A stretch of DNA of 35,688 nt from Clostridiales bacterium. Lineage in GTDB: Bacteria > Bacillota > Clostridia > Christensenellales > DTU072. The first letter of the stretch is position 1, and each line of letters begins with the position of its first letter. Below the pieces are notes generated by a model. The model searched no databases and was not told the origin of the DNA. It saw nothing but the letters and a program-made list of their open reading frames with translations. The stretch is taken from positions 66,422-102,109 of the forward strand of contig JAAZLE010000091.1 of assembly GCA_012799455.1 (NCBI GenBank). The letters are read 5' to 3'. Shown in pieces: positions 20,155 to 29,900 of this stretch. The translations under genes and the position numbers were made by a program.

Positions 20155-20183
20155 TTGCGTTTACAGTGCCCGTGCATTATAAT
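20155..20183 (+). promoter_or_regulatory. Predicted promoter of the F420-ligase-like gene
   Basis: A perfect TATAAT (20178-20183) lies 38 bases before the start codon, with TTGCGT (20155-20160) 17 bases upstream as a weak -35 box. It diverges from the guaB promoter; the ~100 bases between them hold no gene. Confidence 0.5.
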
Positions 20184-20221
20184 AGTAATGTATTTTTTAC
20201 AATCAGTAGGAGAGGTTCAAT

Positions 20222-21391
20222 ATGAGCTTAGTGGGAACAATTAGTAGAGGAATTAAGGCTCCGATTTTTAGAAAAGGTGATGATTTGATAAAAATGGTGC
20301 CGGACTGCGTTATAAATGCCGCAAATAAATCTAATTTTGAAATTAGAAACAACGATGTCATTGGAATAACTGAAGCTATAGTAGCAAGAGCTCAAGGTAA
20401 TTACGCTACAGTCGAGCAGATTTCAAAGGATGTTAATAATAAGTTTGGGGATAAAGAAGTTGGTCTTATTTTTCCGATACTTTCCCGTAATAGATTTGCG
20501 TTACTGTTAAAAGGAATTGCAATGGGGGTAAAAAAACTATACATAGTTCTTACTTATCCTCAAGATGAAGTAGGTAATCCTCTTATTTCTCCTAATTTAA
20601 TCGATGAAAAGGGTGTAAATCCTTTTTCTGATACTTTTACAGAACTTGCTTTTAGAGCCAAGTTTGGGAAGATTGAACATCCTTTTACTGGTATCGATTA
20701 CATTAAGTTATATAAAGAAATCGCTGGCGAAAATTGTGAAATAATTCTTTCAAATAGGATAGAAACAATTTTAGATTATACCCCTTACGTAATAAACGCT
20801 GATATTCATACTAGAAAAAGAACCAAGAGAATTTTGTTAGAAAAAGGTGCAAAAATCGTAATAGGGCTTGAAGATATTTTAAATGAGAGTGTAGACGGTA
20901 GCGGGTATAATGAAAAATATGGATTGCTCGGCAGCAATTTAGCAACCGAAAATAGTGTAAAACTATTTCCTAGAGGTGGAGATGAGATCGTAAACGGCAT
21001 AAAAGAACAAATGTTGATAAGAACAGGTAAAAAGGTGGAAGTTCTTATTTACGGAGATGGTGCTTTTAAAGATCCCGTAGGAGGTATTTGGGAATTAGCA
21101 GATCCAGTGGTAGCACCAAGCTATACGTCTGGACTAGAAGGGCGACCGAGTGAAGTGAAGCTTAAGTACATAGCTGATAATATGTTGACAAAAGATTGTG
21201 CTGAAGATGAATTAAAGAAAATAATCAAAGAAAACAAAGCCCATCATGATGACAATCTGGCACTTGGAACGACTCCAAGGCGGCTTACGGATTTACTGGG
21301 TTCGCTTTGTGACCTAACTAGTGGTAGTGGGGATAAAGGGACTCCAATAGTATTAGTGCAAGGGTATTTTGACGATTATTCTACGGAATAG
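20222..21391 (+). CDS. Coenzyme F420-0:L-glutamate ligase-like protein (CofE/FbiB fold)
   Basis: A 389-residue homologue of the F420 gamma-glutamyl ligase, which in methanogens and actinobacteria adds glutamate to F420-0 using GTP. This is the longer version annotated in many Clostridia. Visible family features are RGIKAPIFRKGDDL at the N-terminus, NDVIGITEAIVARAQGNYAT (matching the CofE strand with SKAEG), VINADIHTRKRTKRIL, GSGYNEKYGLLGSN, YGDGAFKDPVGGIWELADP and GSGDKGTPIVLVQGYFD near the end. No other F420 synthesis gene (cofC, cofD, cofG, cofH) is present, and F420 is not expected in this kind of organism, so the real substrate may be a different glutamylated cofactor such as a folate; that is inference. 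AGGAGAGG precedes the start. The GH3 gene follows after 107 bases with its own promoter. Confidence 0.8.
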   Translation: MSLVGTISRGIKAPIFRKGDDLIKMVPDCVINAANKSNFEIRNNDVIGITEAIVARAQGNYATVEQISKDVNNKFGDKEVGLIFPILSRNRFALLLKGIAMGVKKLYIVLTYPQDEVGNPLISPNLIDEKGVNPFSDTFTELAFRAKFGKIEHPFTGIDYIKLYKEIAGENCEIILSNRIETILDYTPYVINADIHTRKRTKRILLEKGAKIVIGLEDILNESVDGSGYNEKYGLLGSNLATENSVKLFPRGGDEIVNGIKEQMLIRTGKKVEVLIYGDGAFKDPVGGIWELADPVVAPSYTSGLEGRPSEVKLKYIADNMLTKDCAEDELKKIIKENKAHHDDNLALGTTPRRLTDLLGSLCDLTSGSGDKGTPIVLVQGYFDDYSTE

Positions 21392-21429
21392 CCTAGTATT
21401 ACAGTATTGAATTTACAAAGCATTATTGT

Positions 21430-21467
21430 TTGAAAATGAAAAAATTTTGAGTTATACCGTACGGTAT
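21430..21467 (+). promoter_or_regulatory. Promoter and palindromic operator of the GH3 gene
   Basis: TTGAAA (21430-21435), a 17-base spacer and TATACC (21453-21458) form a predicted promoter. A perfect 14-bp palindrome, ATACCGTACGGTAT, occupies 21454-21467, so the -10 box lies inside it. Protein bound there would block RNA polymerase. The CCGTACGG core resembles operators of TetR-family repressors; no such regulator is encoded in the window, so it would act in trans. Confidence 0.55.
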
Positions 21468-21498
21468 TGTAAAAAAAATAAAAGGTATTAGGTGAGAA

Positions 21499-23973
21499 AT
21501 GAAAGTTAACTATAAGGAAATTGTAAAGAAGCTAACATTAGAGGAAAAAGCTGCTCTTTGTTCAGGAGTGACTAATTGGAAGACGACTCCAATAGACAGG
21601 TTGGGAATCCCTAGTGTATATATGTCAGACGGCCCTCATGGTGTGAGGCGTGAAATTGTTCAAGCTCAAATAAATAATATTCATACCGCGTCAATACCTT
21701 CAACATGTTTTCCTACGGCAGTTACGCTTGCTTCAAGTTGGGATCGGGAATTAATGTATGAAATTGGAGAGGCTTTAGCAGAGGAAGCTAAGGAATTAGA
21801 GGTCAGTACACTACTAGGTCCAGGCATAAACATTAAGCGGAATCCACTTTGTGGTAGAAATTTTGAATATTTTTCTGAAGATCCTTACCTAACGGGTGAA
21901 TTATCTGTGGCATATACAAAAGGCATACAAGATAATAATGTGGGCGTGTCAGTCAAACATTATGCAGCCAATTCTCAAGAATATATGAGACTTAGTTCCT
22001 CTAGCGAAGTAGATGAAAGGGCTCTAAGAGAAATTTATTTATATCCATTTGAAAAAACAGTCAAAGAAGCTGACCCTTATACGATAATGTGTTCATACAA
22101 CAGAGTAAACGGAGAGTATGCATCGCAACATAAAGAGTTGTTGCATAGCATATTAAAAGAGGAATGGGGGTTTAAAGGTATAGTTATATCTGATTGGGGC
22201 GCAGTTGATGATAGAGTTAAGGGGGTTGATGCGGGACTGCATTTAGAGATGCCCTCTTCAAACGGTATTAGAGATCAATGGATTGTAGATGCAGTCAGAG
22301 AAGGTAAGTTAGACGAGGCTAGATTAGATGAAATTATTCTTGAATTGTTGGAATACATTTACAAATGTGACAGCAATATGAGGAAAGTTAAAGGGACAAA
22401 AGCAGATTATGAAAAGAATCATCTTCTTGCCAAGAGGGCTTCCGAAGAAGGTAGCGTTTTGTTGAAAAATGAAGATGGTATATTGCCTCTTAAGAATATG
22501 TCATCAATCGCAGTTGTTGGTGAACTTGCTGATAAAATTCGCATTCAAGGTACGGGAAGTAGTAAATTACAACCCAAAAATGAAGTTAGTTTTTTAGAAG
22601 CACTCGATAATGCTGGTGTTGATTATAAGTATGCAAGAGGATATAACGCAAAAACTTTTACGGATAAAGCGAGTAAAAAGATGATTAAAGAAGCAGTCAA
22701 AGTAGCTGCTGAAAGTGATAATGTTATATTATTTATTGGGCTTACCGAACCGTTCGAATCGGAAGGTTTTGATAGAGAAAAGTTAGACATGCCTAAAGCT
22801 CATTACGACTTAATTGATGAGATTTACAAGGTTAATAAAAACATTATCGCAGTATTAGTTGGTGGCTCACCAGTTGTGATACACAATCTCGATAAGCTGA
22901 AGGCGCTCTTAAACATATATTTGACGGGCGAAGCTGGTGGAGAGGCTACTTTAGATATTATATCTGGCAAGGTAAATCCGTCAGGCAAACTGGCAGAAAC
23001 ATTTCCAATATCATTAGACAGCATATTATCAACTAAATATTTTGCAAAAGACATTGCAGAATATAGGGAAAGTATATTTGTTGGATATCGCTATTTTGAT
23101 TCTGCCAAAAAGAAAGTTGCCTTTCCATTTGGCTACGGTCTATCATACACGAATTTTGAGTATTCAAACCTACGCATATCAGCTGATAAAATTAACGAAA
23201 ATGATGTCTTAACAGTTAGTTATGATGTTAAAAATATAGGCAAAGTAAAAGGGAAAGAGGTTTGCCAACTTTATATTAAAGATAAAGAAAGTACAATATA
23301 TGTAGCCGACAAAGAATTAAAAGGTTTTGAAAAAATTGAACTAAAACCAGGTGAAACTAAAACTATAGAACATACTTTAACCAAACGTTCTTTTGCTTTT
23401 TATAACGTAAACAATAAAGATTTTGAAGTGGAAAGCGGCGAGTTTGATATTTTAATAGGTAGTTCATCTAGAGATATAAAACTGCAAAAAACAATCTTTG
23501 TAGAAGGTACAGCCACCAATATTTCAGATTATAGAAAAGATGCTCCATCTTACTATAACATGGTAGACAGGGTTGAAGTGCCCCAATGTGAATTTGAGGC
23601 TGTACTAGGAAGAAAGGTTCCAGTACATATAAAACCTAAAAAAGGCGAGTTTACTTTCAATACATGTGTCGGCGACTTCGGTGCAACTTGGTTTTCACGT
23701 CTCATGAAGCGTATAGCGGGCCGGGCTCATTTATTTATGCTGCCCAAAGATAGCGGGGATAGCGAAAGACAAATGGTAAAAAAAGCTGCGGCAACGATGC
23801 CTATTCGTAATTTCTTCGCTATGGCAAATGGTGTCATTAGTTATGAAACGACGGAAGGTTTTATAGAAATGTTAAACGGGAAGTTTTTTAAAGGGCTGAA
23901 AAAAGCACTTAAGGGATTTAGGACTAATGACCCGATGCGAAAGATAAAGCAATATCCAATAGATAAAAACTAA
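21499..23973 (+). CDS. Glycoside hydrolase family 3 (beta-glucosidase-like)
   Basis: An 824-residue GH3 enzyme that releases terminal beta-linked sugars, most often glucose or xylose, from oligosaccharides. The N-terminal barrel has YMSDGPHGVR, CGRNFEYFSEDPYLTGE, SVKHYAANSQE and the nucleophile Asp232 in GIVISDWGAVDD. The second alpha/beta domain follows (SEEGSVLLKNEDGILPL, LTGEAGGEATLDIISGKVNPSGKLAETFP). A fibronectin-III-like domain begins near FPFGYGLSYTNFEYSN. After it, about residues 675-824 form an extra C-terminal region. No signal peptide is present, so the enzyme should be cytoplasmic. AGGTGA precedes the start. The sugar specificity cannot be set from the sequence alone. Confidence 0.92.
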   Translation: MKVNYKEIVKKLTLEEKAALCSGVTNWKTTPIDRLGIPSVYMSDGPHGVRREIVQAQINNIHTASIPSTCFPTAVTLASSWDRELMYEIGEALAEEAKELEVSTLLGPGINIKRNPLCGRNFEYFSEDPYLTGELSVAYTKGIQDNNVGVSVKHYAANSQEYMRLSSSSEVDERALREIYLYPFEKTVKEADPYTIMCSYNRVNGEYASQHKELLHSILKEEWGFKGIVISDWGAVDDRVKGVDAGLHLEMPSSNGIRDQWIVDAVREGKLDEARLDEIILELLEYIYKCDSNMRKVKGTKADYEKNHLLAKRASEEGSVLLKNEDGILPLKNMSSIAVVGELADKIRIQGTGSSKLQPKNEVSFLEALDNAGVDYKYARGYNAKTFTDKASKKMIKEAVKVAAESDNVILFIGLTEPFESEGFDREKLDMPKAHYDLIDEIYKVNKNIIAVLVGGSPVVIHNLDKLKALLNIYLTGEAGGEATLDIISGKVNPSGKLAETFPISLDSILSTKYFAKDIAEYRESIFVGYRYFDSAKKKVAFPFGYGLSYTNFEYSNLRISADKINENDVLTVSYDVKNIGKVKGKEVCQLYIKDKESTIYVADKELKGFEKIELKPGETKTIEHTLTKRSFAFYNVNNKDFEVESGEFDILIGSSSRDIKLQKTIFVEGTATNISDYRKDAPSYYNMVDRVEVPQCEFEAVLGRKVPVHIKPKKGEFTFNTCVGDFGATWFSRLMKRIAGRAHLFMLPKDSGDSERQMVKKAAATMPIRNFFAMANGVISYETTEGFIEMLNGKFFKGLKKALKGFRTNDPMRKIKQYPIDKN

Positions 23974-23979
23974 TAAACG

Positions 23980-24005
23980 AAAAGCTTGCTCCGGCAGGCT
24001 TTTTT
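23980..24005 (+). terminator. Intrinsic terminator after the GH3 gene
   Basis: AAAGCTTGC and GCAGGCTTT form a 9-bp stem with one G-U pair, closed by a TCCG loop, which belongs to the very stable UNCG tetraloop class, and followed by a T-run to 24005. It lies 7 bases past the stop codon. Confidence 0.88.
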
Positions 24006-24076
24006 AGAAATGTACAACGGATATAAAATCCTAATAAGAAATACTAAATCATACAGTTTTTTACTACTTTTTAGTA

Positions 24077-24085
24077 TGGTATAAT
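24077..24085 (+). promoter_or_regulatory. Extended -10 promoter of the rdgB/surface-protein unit
   Basis: TGGTATAAT (24077-24085) is a perfect extended -10 element; the -35 region is a T-rich stretch around 24058-24063 without a good match. An 8-bp inverted repeat (ATACTAAA 24041-24048 and TTTAGTAT 24070-24077) flanks the -35 region. The leader to the rdgB start is about 75 bases and holds AACACATT/AATGTGTT arms (24097-24104, 24137-24144) that could form a weak hairpin. Confidence 0.55.
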
Positions 24086-24167
24086 GATAAGAAGAAAACA
24101 CATTTCTGTAATTATTCTTTATAGAGATAAGTGTAGAATGTGTTAGTGTTTTAGTGAGTAAACAGAA

Positions 24168-24755
24168 ATGGCGGAAATAATTGAGTTAGTGGTTGCATCA
24201 AACAATAAAAACAAATTAAGAGAATTTAAGGAAGTTCTGGGCAATAAGTTTAAACTCACTTCATTAGATGAGAATAATATTCATATTGAGATAGAAGAAA
24301 GCGGCAATACTTTTTATGAGAATGCTTTGATTAAAGCTAAAACAGTAGCAGAGTTATGTAATAAACCAGCGATAGCAGATGATAGCGGGCTGGTAGTAGA
24401 TTCGCTTAATGGACTTCCTGGCATCAATTCAGCAAGATATGCGGGAGAAAATGCAAGTGACGAAATGAATAGGCGATACTTACTTAAAAACATGCATGGT
24501 ATAAAAGATAGAAGTGCTCATTTTTTGGCGTGTATCGTGGTATACTATCCCAGTGGTGATATTATTACTTCTGAAGGAAAGGTTATGGGTGAAATTCTTT
24601 GCGAGGAAAGAGGTAGCAATGGCTTTGGCTACGATTCGATATTTTATAGTTACGAGCTAGGAAAGGCTTTTGCAGAAGCTGAAAGTGCAGAAAAAAACAA
24701 AGTAAGCCATAGGGGCAGGGCTCTACAGTCGCTGATAGAGCAATTAAAAGTCTGA
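24168..24755 (+). CDS. rdgB: XTP/dITP diphosphatase (RdgB/HAM1 family)
   Basis: A 195-residue pyrophosphatase that removes deaminated purine nucleotides (dITP, XTP) from the nucleotide pool and so prevents mutagenic incorporation. Motifs are complete: VVASNNKNKLREF (substrate-binding SNNxxK at residues 11-16), NTFYENALIKA, IADDSGLVVDSLNGLPG with the metal/catalytic acids at 71-72, SARYAGE, GSNGFGYDSIF and KVSHRGRALQ. Length is standard. The site before the start (GTGAG) is weak, but this is the only start that gives the full N-terminus. It is followed after 22 bases by a surface-protein gene with no terminator between, so both may share a transcript. Confidence 0.95.
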   Translation: MAEIIELVVASNNKNKLREFKEVLGNKFKLTSLDENNIHIEIEESGNTFYENALIKAKTVAELCNKPAIADDSGLVVDSLNGLPGINSARYAGENASDEMNRRYLLKNMHGIKDRSAHFLACIVVYYPSGDIITSEGKVMGEILCEERGSNGFGYDSIFYSYELGKAFAEAESAEKNKVSHRGRALQSLIEQLKV

Positions 24756-24777
24756 TTAGTCAGGAGAATTGTAATAA

Positions 24778-26844
24778 ATGATACCAAAACTTGCGAGCAG
24801 AAATAAAAACGTAGCCATAGCAACAAAACTATTTGTTTTCTTAGTCTTGTTTATTTTTTCGCTTATTTGTTCTACTGCCTTTTTAATCATAGTCCCGTCG
24901 TCCTACGGAGGGCGATATGGGAAAGCCACAGCATCCAACCCTCCAATACCAGCTTTAGAAAAATATTATGTTAGGTATAACCCGACTGAATATGGCTTAT
25001 CGTTAGATGGCGATAACCTTTCCGCTGTTTTTTATCCCACTCTAGATGCGTTATTTGATGATTTACTAAGCCAGCACCAGGATAATGTAGTAGTTGAGTT
25101 TGTTGGTGACGTTGTTCTTACAAGAGAAGTCAGGATAAGTAATCTAAATAACAGACTTTCAGATAACGCAATTAACTTAACTATTGTTGGAAAGGTACAG
25201 AGCACAGTTGAGGGTTCAACATTTTATGCCGATGGGCGTGAAGATACTTACGCACTACATATAACAAATATTGATAAAGTCACTCTTTCTAACTTTACGC
25301 TTGAAACTAATACGATGGCTATAAACGTTTCAGGTAATTCACATTTGATAATTGACTCAAGTACAATCACAACGCAGTATAATTTTCTAAACAAACGCTC
25401 TACTGGAACAATCTTTAATGGTTATTTGAGCAAGGTTGACATCAAAGGCTCTGCAATTCGCGGGATAAATGACTCTACATACGAGTTTTATGCAGTATAT
25501 AATTATGGAGATATATCAATTGATAAAGATGTGAGCAGTGGACCATTTAGCATCATAGAATGTTTTGGAGGCATATCGATGGAATCTGGAACTTTGGCAA
25601 TTCATGGCGGTGAGATTAGAAAAACTGTAAAAAACCCTAGTTTCTATGCACTTAAAATAGTTAATTCGGCTGTAATTGTAGCGGGGGGATATATTTCAGA
25701 TACATCAGAACTAAGTGTAAGTTCAATTCTAGTCAAACAGGCAGATTTGCAACTCGAAAATGGAGTAAAAGTTGATAATGGTGTTTTTGTTGGTGCAAAT
25801 GATGTAAATGAAAGTAGTAGTGTTACAGTGGGTAGTACAAAAATCATGGTTCCCGCAGGTGAGTTTGACATAGTTATGAGTTGCAGAGATACTATTGAGT
25901 TTGGAGTTAATGATAATGATGTTTCTTTGACTATAACAAATGTGAACGAAGATAGAGTTGATTCACCAGATTGGGGAGAAAGTAGTGGTAATGTGATTAA
26001 GCTTTCAGAGATAGAACAACTCGCATCTGAAGGTGTCGTTCGGCCAAGAGGCACAATCTACCATTACATTGTTTATAAATACCTTGATGCAATGGGCTCT
26101 GTCGTAACTGATTCACAACTAAAAATAGAAGAAGGTAAACAGCATGTTATAAAAAAATTTGTTCAATTATATAAACCAAAAATCTTTGTGCAAGAATATT
26201 GGGAGGATAATTACGGAGGAAAACATCTGCAAGAAGAATCGATTGTAGTTGAAAAAGACTATGAGTTGATTGCTAAAATGCAGATTAAACAACCCATTGT
26301 TGAGCTTGGTTATAGGGTGCTTGAACCGAACCATAATACCATTGAATTAATTGTTTCACTTCCCGAAGAATATAAGAGTGATAACATAAATATCATGTAT
26401 AAGTGGTATGAAGTTATTAGCGCAGAGGGACTTAAAAATCATATATTAGATACCGAAACGCCATTGATTGCGCATGTGGTTGAGAGGGCAAATAGTAGAT
26501 ATCAAGTTGTCGTAGAAATAAAGGTTTTGGATTTAACCGTGTTTGGCGAAGGTAAATATTATGCCGAATTCCCCGCCTATGTTGATGTAAGTTTGGAAAG
26601 CACTAATATAATCCCTGAGGACCCGAATACCAGCATTAAATCAGAGAGCCCAGATGTAGAGGACTCAAAAAACAATTCTAGGCTAGCTTTGATATTAGGC
26701 ACAACAATTCCTAGCGTTATTATTGTTGTATTTGGTTCGGTTTTAATTATCCTTCATAGAAAAGGAGTTTTAGCAAAAATATTAGCTAAAAAAGCTAGCA
26801 AAAAAGGCAAAGGGAGACCTGAAAAAAAAGCCCGAAAAGAATAA
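24778..26844 (+). CDS. Membrane-anchored surface protein with beta-helix-like region
   Basis: A 688-residue protein I cannot assign to a named family. A hydrophobic segment at about residues 17-41 is a signal peptide or N-terminal anchor. Residues ~95-340 consist of short strands with repeated Asn/Ser/Thr/Gly turns (for example INLTIVGKVQS, ALHITNIDKVTLSNFTLETN, TLAIHGGEIRK), the look of a right-handed parallel beta-helix. The segment from ~400 to 610 is beta-rich and unassigned. A second membrane span lies at 636-660, followed by a K/R-rich tail to 688, so the body should face outward with the tail in the cytoplasm. There is no LPxTG motif. AGGAG precedes the start at 24762-24766. It lies between rdgB and the giant surface-protein gene and may take part in the same surface structure. 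Confidence 0.7.
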   Translation: MIPKLASRNKNVAIATKLFVFLVLFIFSLICSTAFLIIVPSSYGGRYGKATASNPPIPALEKYYVRYNPTEYGLSLDGDNLSAVFYPTLDALFDDLLSQHQDNVVVEFVGDVVLTREVRISNLNNRLSDNAINLTIVGKVQSTVEGSTFYADGREDTYALHITNIDKVTLSNFTLETNTMAINVSGNSHLIIDSSTITTQYNFLNKRSTGTIFNGYLSKVDIKGSAIRGINDSTYEFYAVYNYGDISIDKDVSSGPFSIIECFGGISMESGTLAIHGGEIRKTVKNPSFYALKIVNSAVIVAGGYISDTSELSVSSILVKQADLQLENGVKVDNGVFVGANDVNESSSVTVGSTKIMVPAGEFDIVMSCRDTIEFGVNDNDVSLTITNVNEDRVDSPDWGESSGNVIKLSEIEQLASEGVVRPRGTIYHYIVYKYLDAMGSVVTDSQLKIEEGKQHVIKKFVQLYKPKIFVQEYWEDNYGGKHLQEESIVVEKDYELIAKMQIKQPIVELGYRVLEPNHNTIELIVSLPEEYKSDNINIMYKWYEVISAEGLKNHILDTETPLIAHVVERANSRYQVVVEIKVLDLTVFGEGKYYAEFPAYVDVSLESTNIIPEDPNTSIKSESPDVEDSKNNSRLALILGTTIPSVIIVVFGSVLIILHRKGVLAKILAKKASKKGKGRPEKKARKE

Positions 26845-26906
26845 TGTTTTCGTAAATTTTACTTTTTATTTATCCCTAAGTTCAGTTCTAATTCACAAAT
26901 CTTTCA

Positions 26907-26934
26907 TTGACTTAAGCACTTACGCGTGTATAAT
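26907..26934 (+). promoter_or_regulatory. Predicted promoter of the giant surface-protein gene
   Basis: TTGACT (26907-26912) and a perfect TATAAT (26929-26934) are separated by 16 bases. Transcription should begin near 26941, about 30 bases before the TTG start codon at 26971, which supports that start over the later ATG at 27040. Confidence 0.65.
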
Positions 26935-26970
26935 AATAATATAATATAATAAGTACTTAGTGAGACAAAC

Positions 26971-29900
26971 TTGTATACAGGTAAACGCGAAGAATTTAAT
27001 ACTTTTAGGAAAATTACCATAGCCATTATTTTGTTGGCTATGTTTCTTTTAATATTTTCCGCTTCCGCAAAGATTAATGATACTGACATGTATGGTAAAA
27101 ACGTACCAGTGGTAGCCGAAGCTGCTGCTCAGCCTGGCTCGGGTTACGGAATCATTACGGCTGCGAACATCGGTAGTAATATTACTATCTTGCCGCAGAA
27201 TGGAGTTGTTGCAAATGATCGCTATAGGATGGGGCTTCAGACAACATGGCAAGATGGTTTAAGCGGTATTGACTTTAGCAGGATTCCCGACGGAAATAAT
27301 TTGTTTAGGCTGGATTGGAGTGATCATGCCGACAAACAGATGTACCATTATGCTAGGTTCCAGTTAGATGATGATGTCGTTAATTTACGCAGGTCTGGCA
27401 GTTTGAGGATGTCAGTAACTATAAGAATGCATAGTACTGCTAACTCTGATTTGGGCGGTATAGGTATCGGTAAGAAAGGTTTAAAAGATGATAATATCAC
27501 GAAAGACTCTACTATGGAGGATATACTTCAAACTGTCCCAACTCTTCAGAGTCCAGGTGGATGGGCGGCATTCTGGGGAAGCTCAGTTTGGACTATTAAT
27601 GAAGATTTAGCTTATACAGATACCGACGAAGATAGATATGTGTATGCAATTTTCATTGCTCAAGCATCAGGTGGGGCTTCTTATGCGTTTGATAATTTTT
27701 ACATAAATTTGTCGTATAAAGAAGGCTCTGTTGTTAGAGGAAATAAAACCTTTAGCAAAGTGGACGGACTAAATCCCTCGGTCATTGGTACGGAATCTGA
27801 GGCTGCTGTAGAGTATGTCAAAGATAGTGCAACGGGTACATTTTCCACTATCGGAACTACGACATACCTTTCCTTCGATGCAATTGACACATATTATACT
27901 TTAAGGGCGAAACAATTTGGAACTGGATACAGGTTTGTAGGTTGGGCGGAAATAAAAGACTACAAAACCATAAACATTGGTAGAAAAACTCCAACTTATT
28001 TATCTGGGTACAATGAAAATTCTACATTAGCTGAGGTGCGAACAGCTGTACAGGCTGCCACCACTGGGATAACCCGATGGTTGGATGGAACACCGAGTGG
28101 GGATTATAATACTGTTAGAATTGGAAGGATTGAAAAACCTGCGGATTCTCAGTACAGAATACAAGGGGGTAGGTATTTTGCTGCCATCTATGTGCCAGTT
28201 TTTTATCAAATTCAATTTGCTAAAACGAGCACCTCGGATGTGCAATACGGACAATGGGTTAATACGAGTATTAAGGCAACATTAATTTCTAACACAATAA
28301 CCAACGGAGATTCCATATTCTTAGGATGGAAAACAAATCCATCGAATTTAAACTTTGCTAATGAAGCAGAAGTTGTCAATTTAGCACAATGTATTGCTGG
28401 AACGATGGATGGTACGAATATATTTAAGTCCAATGTTGCGCTTTATATGATAGCACAATGGGGTGATTATTCTGTTTCAGGGAGTAGCTATTTAAATATA
28501 ACAAACATCACTGCAAACAATGTAGCTAGGGATATTTATATGGACTATTACTACACGGCTACCATACAGTCGCTAAACCCTCTTGATGTAGATTTAGTTG
28601 GTGTTTATGCCACATATTCTTCGGGACCATTAAATGGTCAAACGGTTATGCTTGATAAAGTTGCAGGGCAATCAAATGCATATATCCTTCCTTATGTATC
28701 AGGAAAGGCTGAACTTCATGGGGAATTTAAAGCGAAAACATACAAAATTACTTATAGCGTTCCTTCGGGATGGCAATCTAACGCTAATGCAGAACATCAA
28801 ACGCTTATTGCGGGCGTTGGGAAAAACTTTATGGATTTGCCAGTTGCAACAGGAGGGACGGGCAGCGCCTACGGATGGAAATACAACGGTACATTAATAC
28901 GAGACAATATATTGAAAAATGTTCGCCAAGATATAACATTAACGCTTGATCACCATAATCCATACAACACATATGTTAATCAGATTACCACTACATCTGA
29001 CGACACGCAGTCGCCAGGTTGGGCGCATACAGGCTATGCTGCATATACTCTTGGAGATGCAGGAAGTCAGTCTACCACGAGCGGATACCAAAGTTTTGAT
29101 GGTGAATATTGGATAGGTTTTTATGACAAAAAATTAAAGGGTAATTATGAAAAATATAGACATGCACACATGTATTTCCCACTAGCGGGGAATGCCCTTC
29201 GCGCATATATGCTAGGTGCAACAGTTCAAGTACAATTTCAAGCATACGTGATTGTAGCTGCATATAAAGCAACTTTGGGAACTTCTACCTCGTATGCATA
29301 TGCAAATTTGGGCGCTGAATCTGGTAAAAATTTCGAGTATTACCAAGGGGATTTGCCTCCTAACATTAGTAGCACATTGTCCGTGTCTAAAAGTGGAACT
29401 TTTAGCTCTGGCTGGGACAATAACAAAGGGTATTTAACTACAGGGACTGTAACATTGAGTCATCCAGGAGTTACATTCCACTTTACAGCAAGACATAGGG
29501 ATGATTCCTCAGTTTATAACTATGAAGAACAATCTGGGTTTAAAAACCTAAAGTATTGGGTTACTGTAAACGGTATTCCTGAAAGTGCGGGTGGTTATAC
29601 TCTACAAGGAGATGGCGGAACATATACTTCGGGTATTGGAACTACATTATCGTCCTACACAGTTCGTGCTGCGAATAAAGCCGGTTATAGGGCAATCATT
29701 CCCGCGGGATTATTTACTAGAACTAACTATGTATTGAAAGATGTGGGTTATTCCAGTAGTTCGGGTGGGTCGGTAAGTGCGGTATATGGTGAGCAAGCAT
29801 ACAATACAACCCTTGCTAATAGATACGCTCTGTGGAACGAGCGACAATATACGGTTGCCTCATGGGATGTCTATGTGGGGAATTTAAGCACTATTGATTC

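Noticed and set aside
24097-24144. AACACATT/AATGTGTT arms in the rdgB leader as a riboswitch
   Set aside because: A single 8-bp stem with a 32-base loop matches no known riboswitch and could arise by chance in AT-rich DNA.
26833-26852. CGAAAA/TTTTCG hairpin overlapping the stop of the 688-residue protein gene
   Set aside because: The stem is six weak pairs and the following T-rich stretch is broken, so it is not convincing as a terminator.
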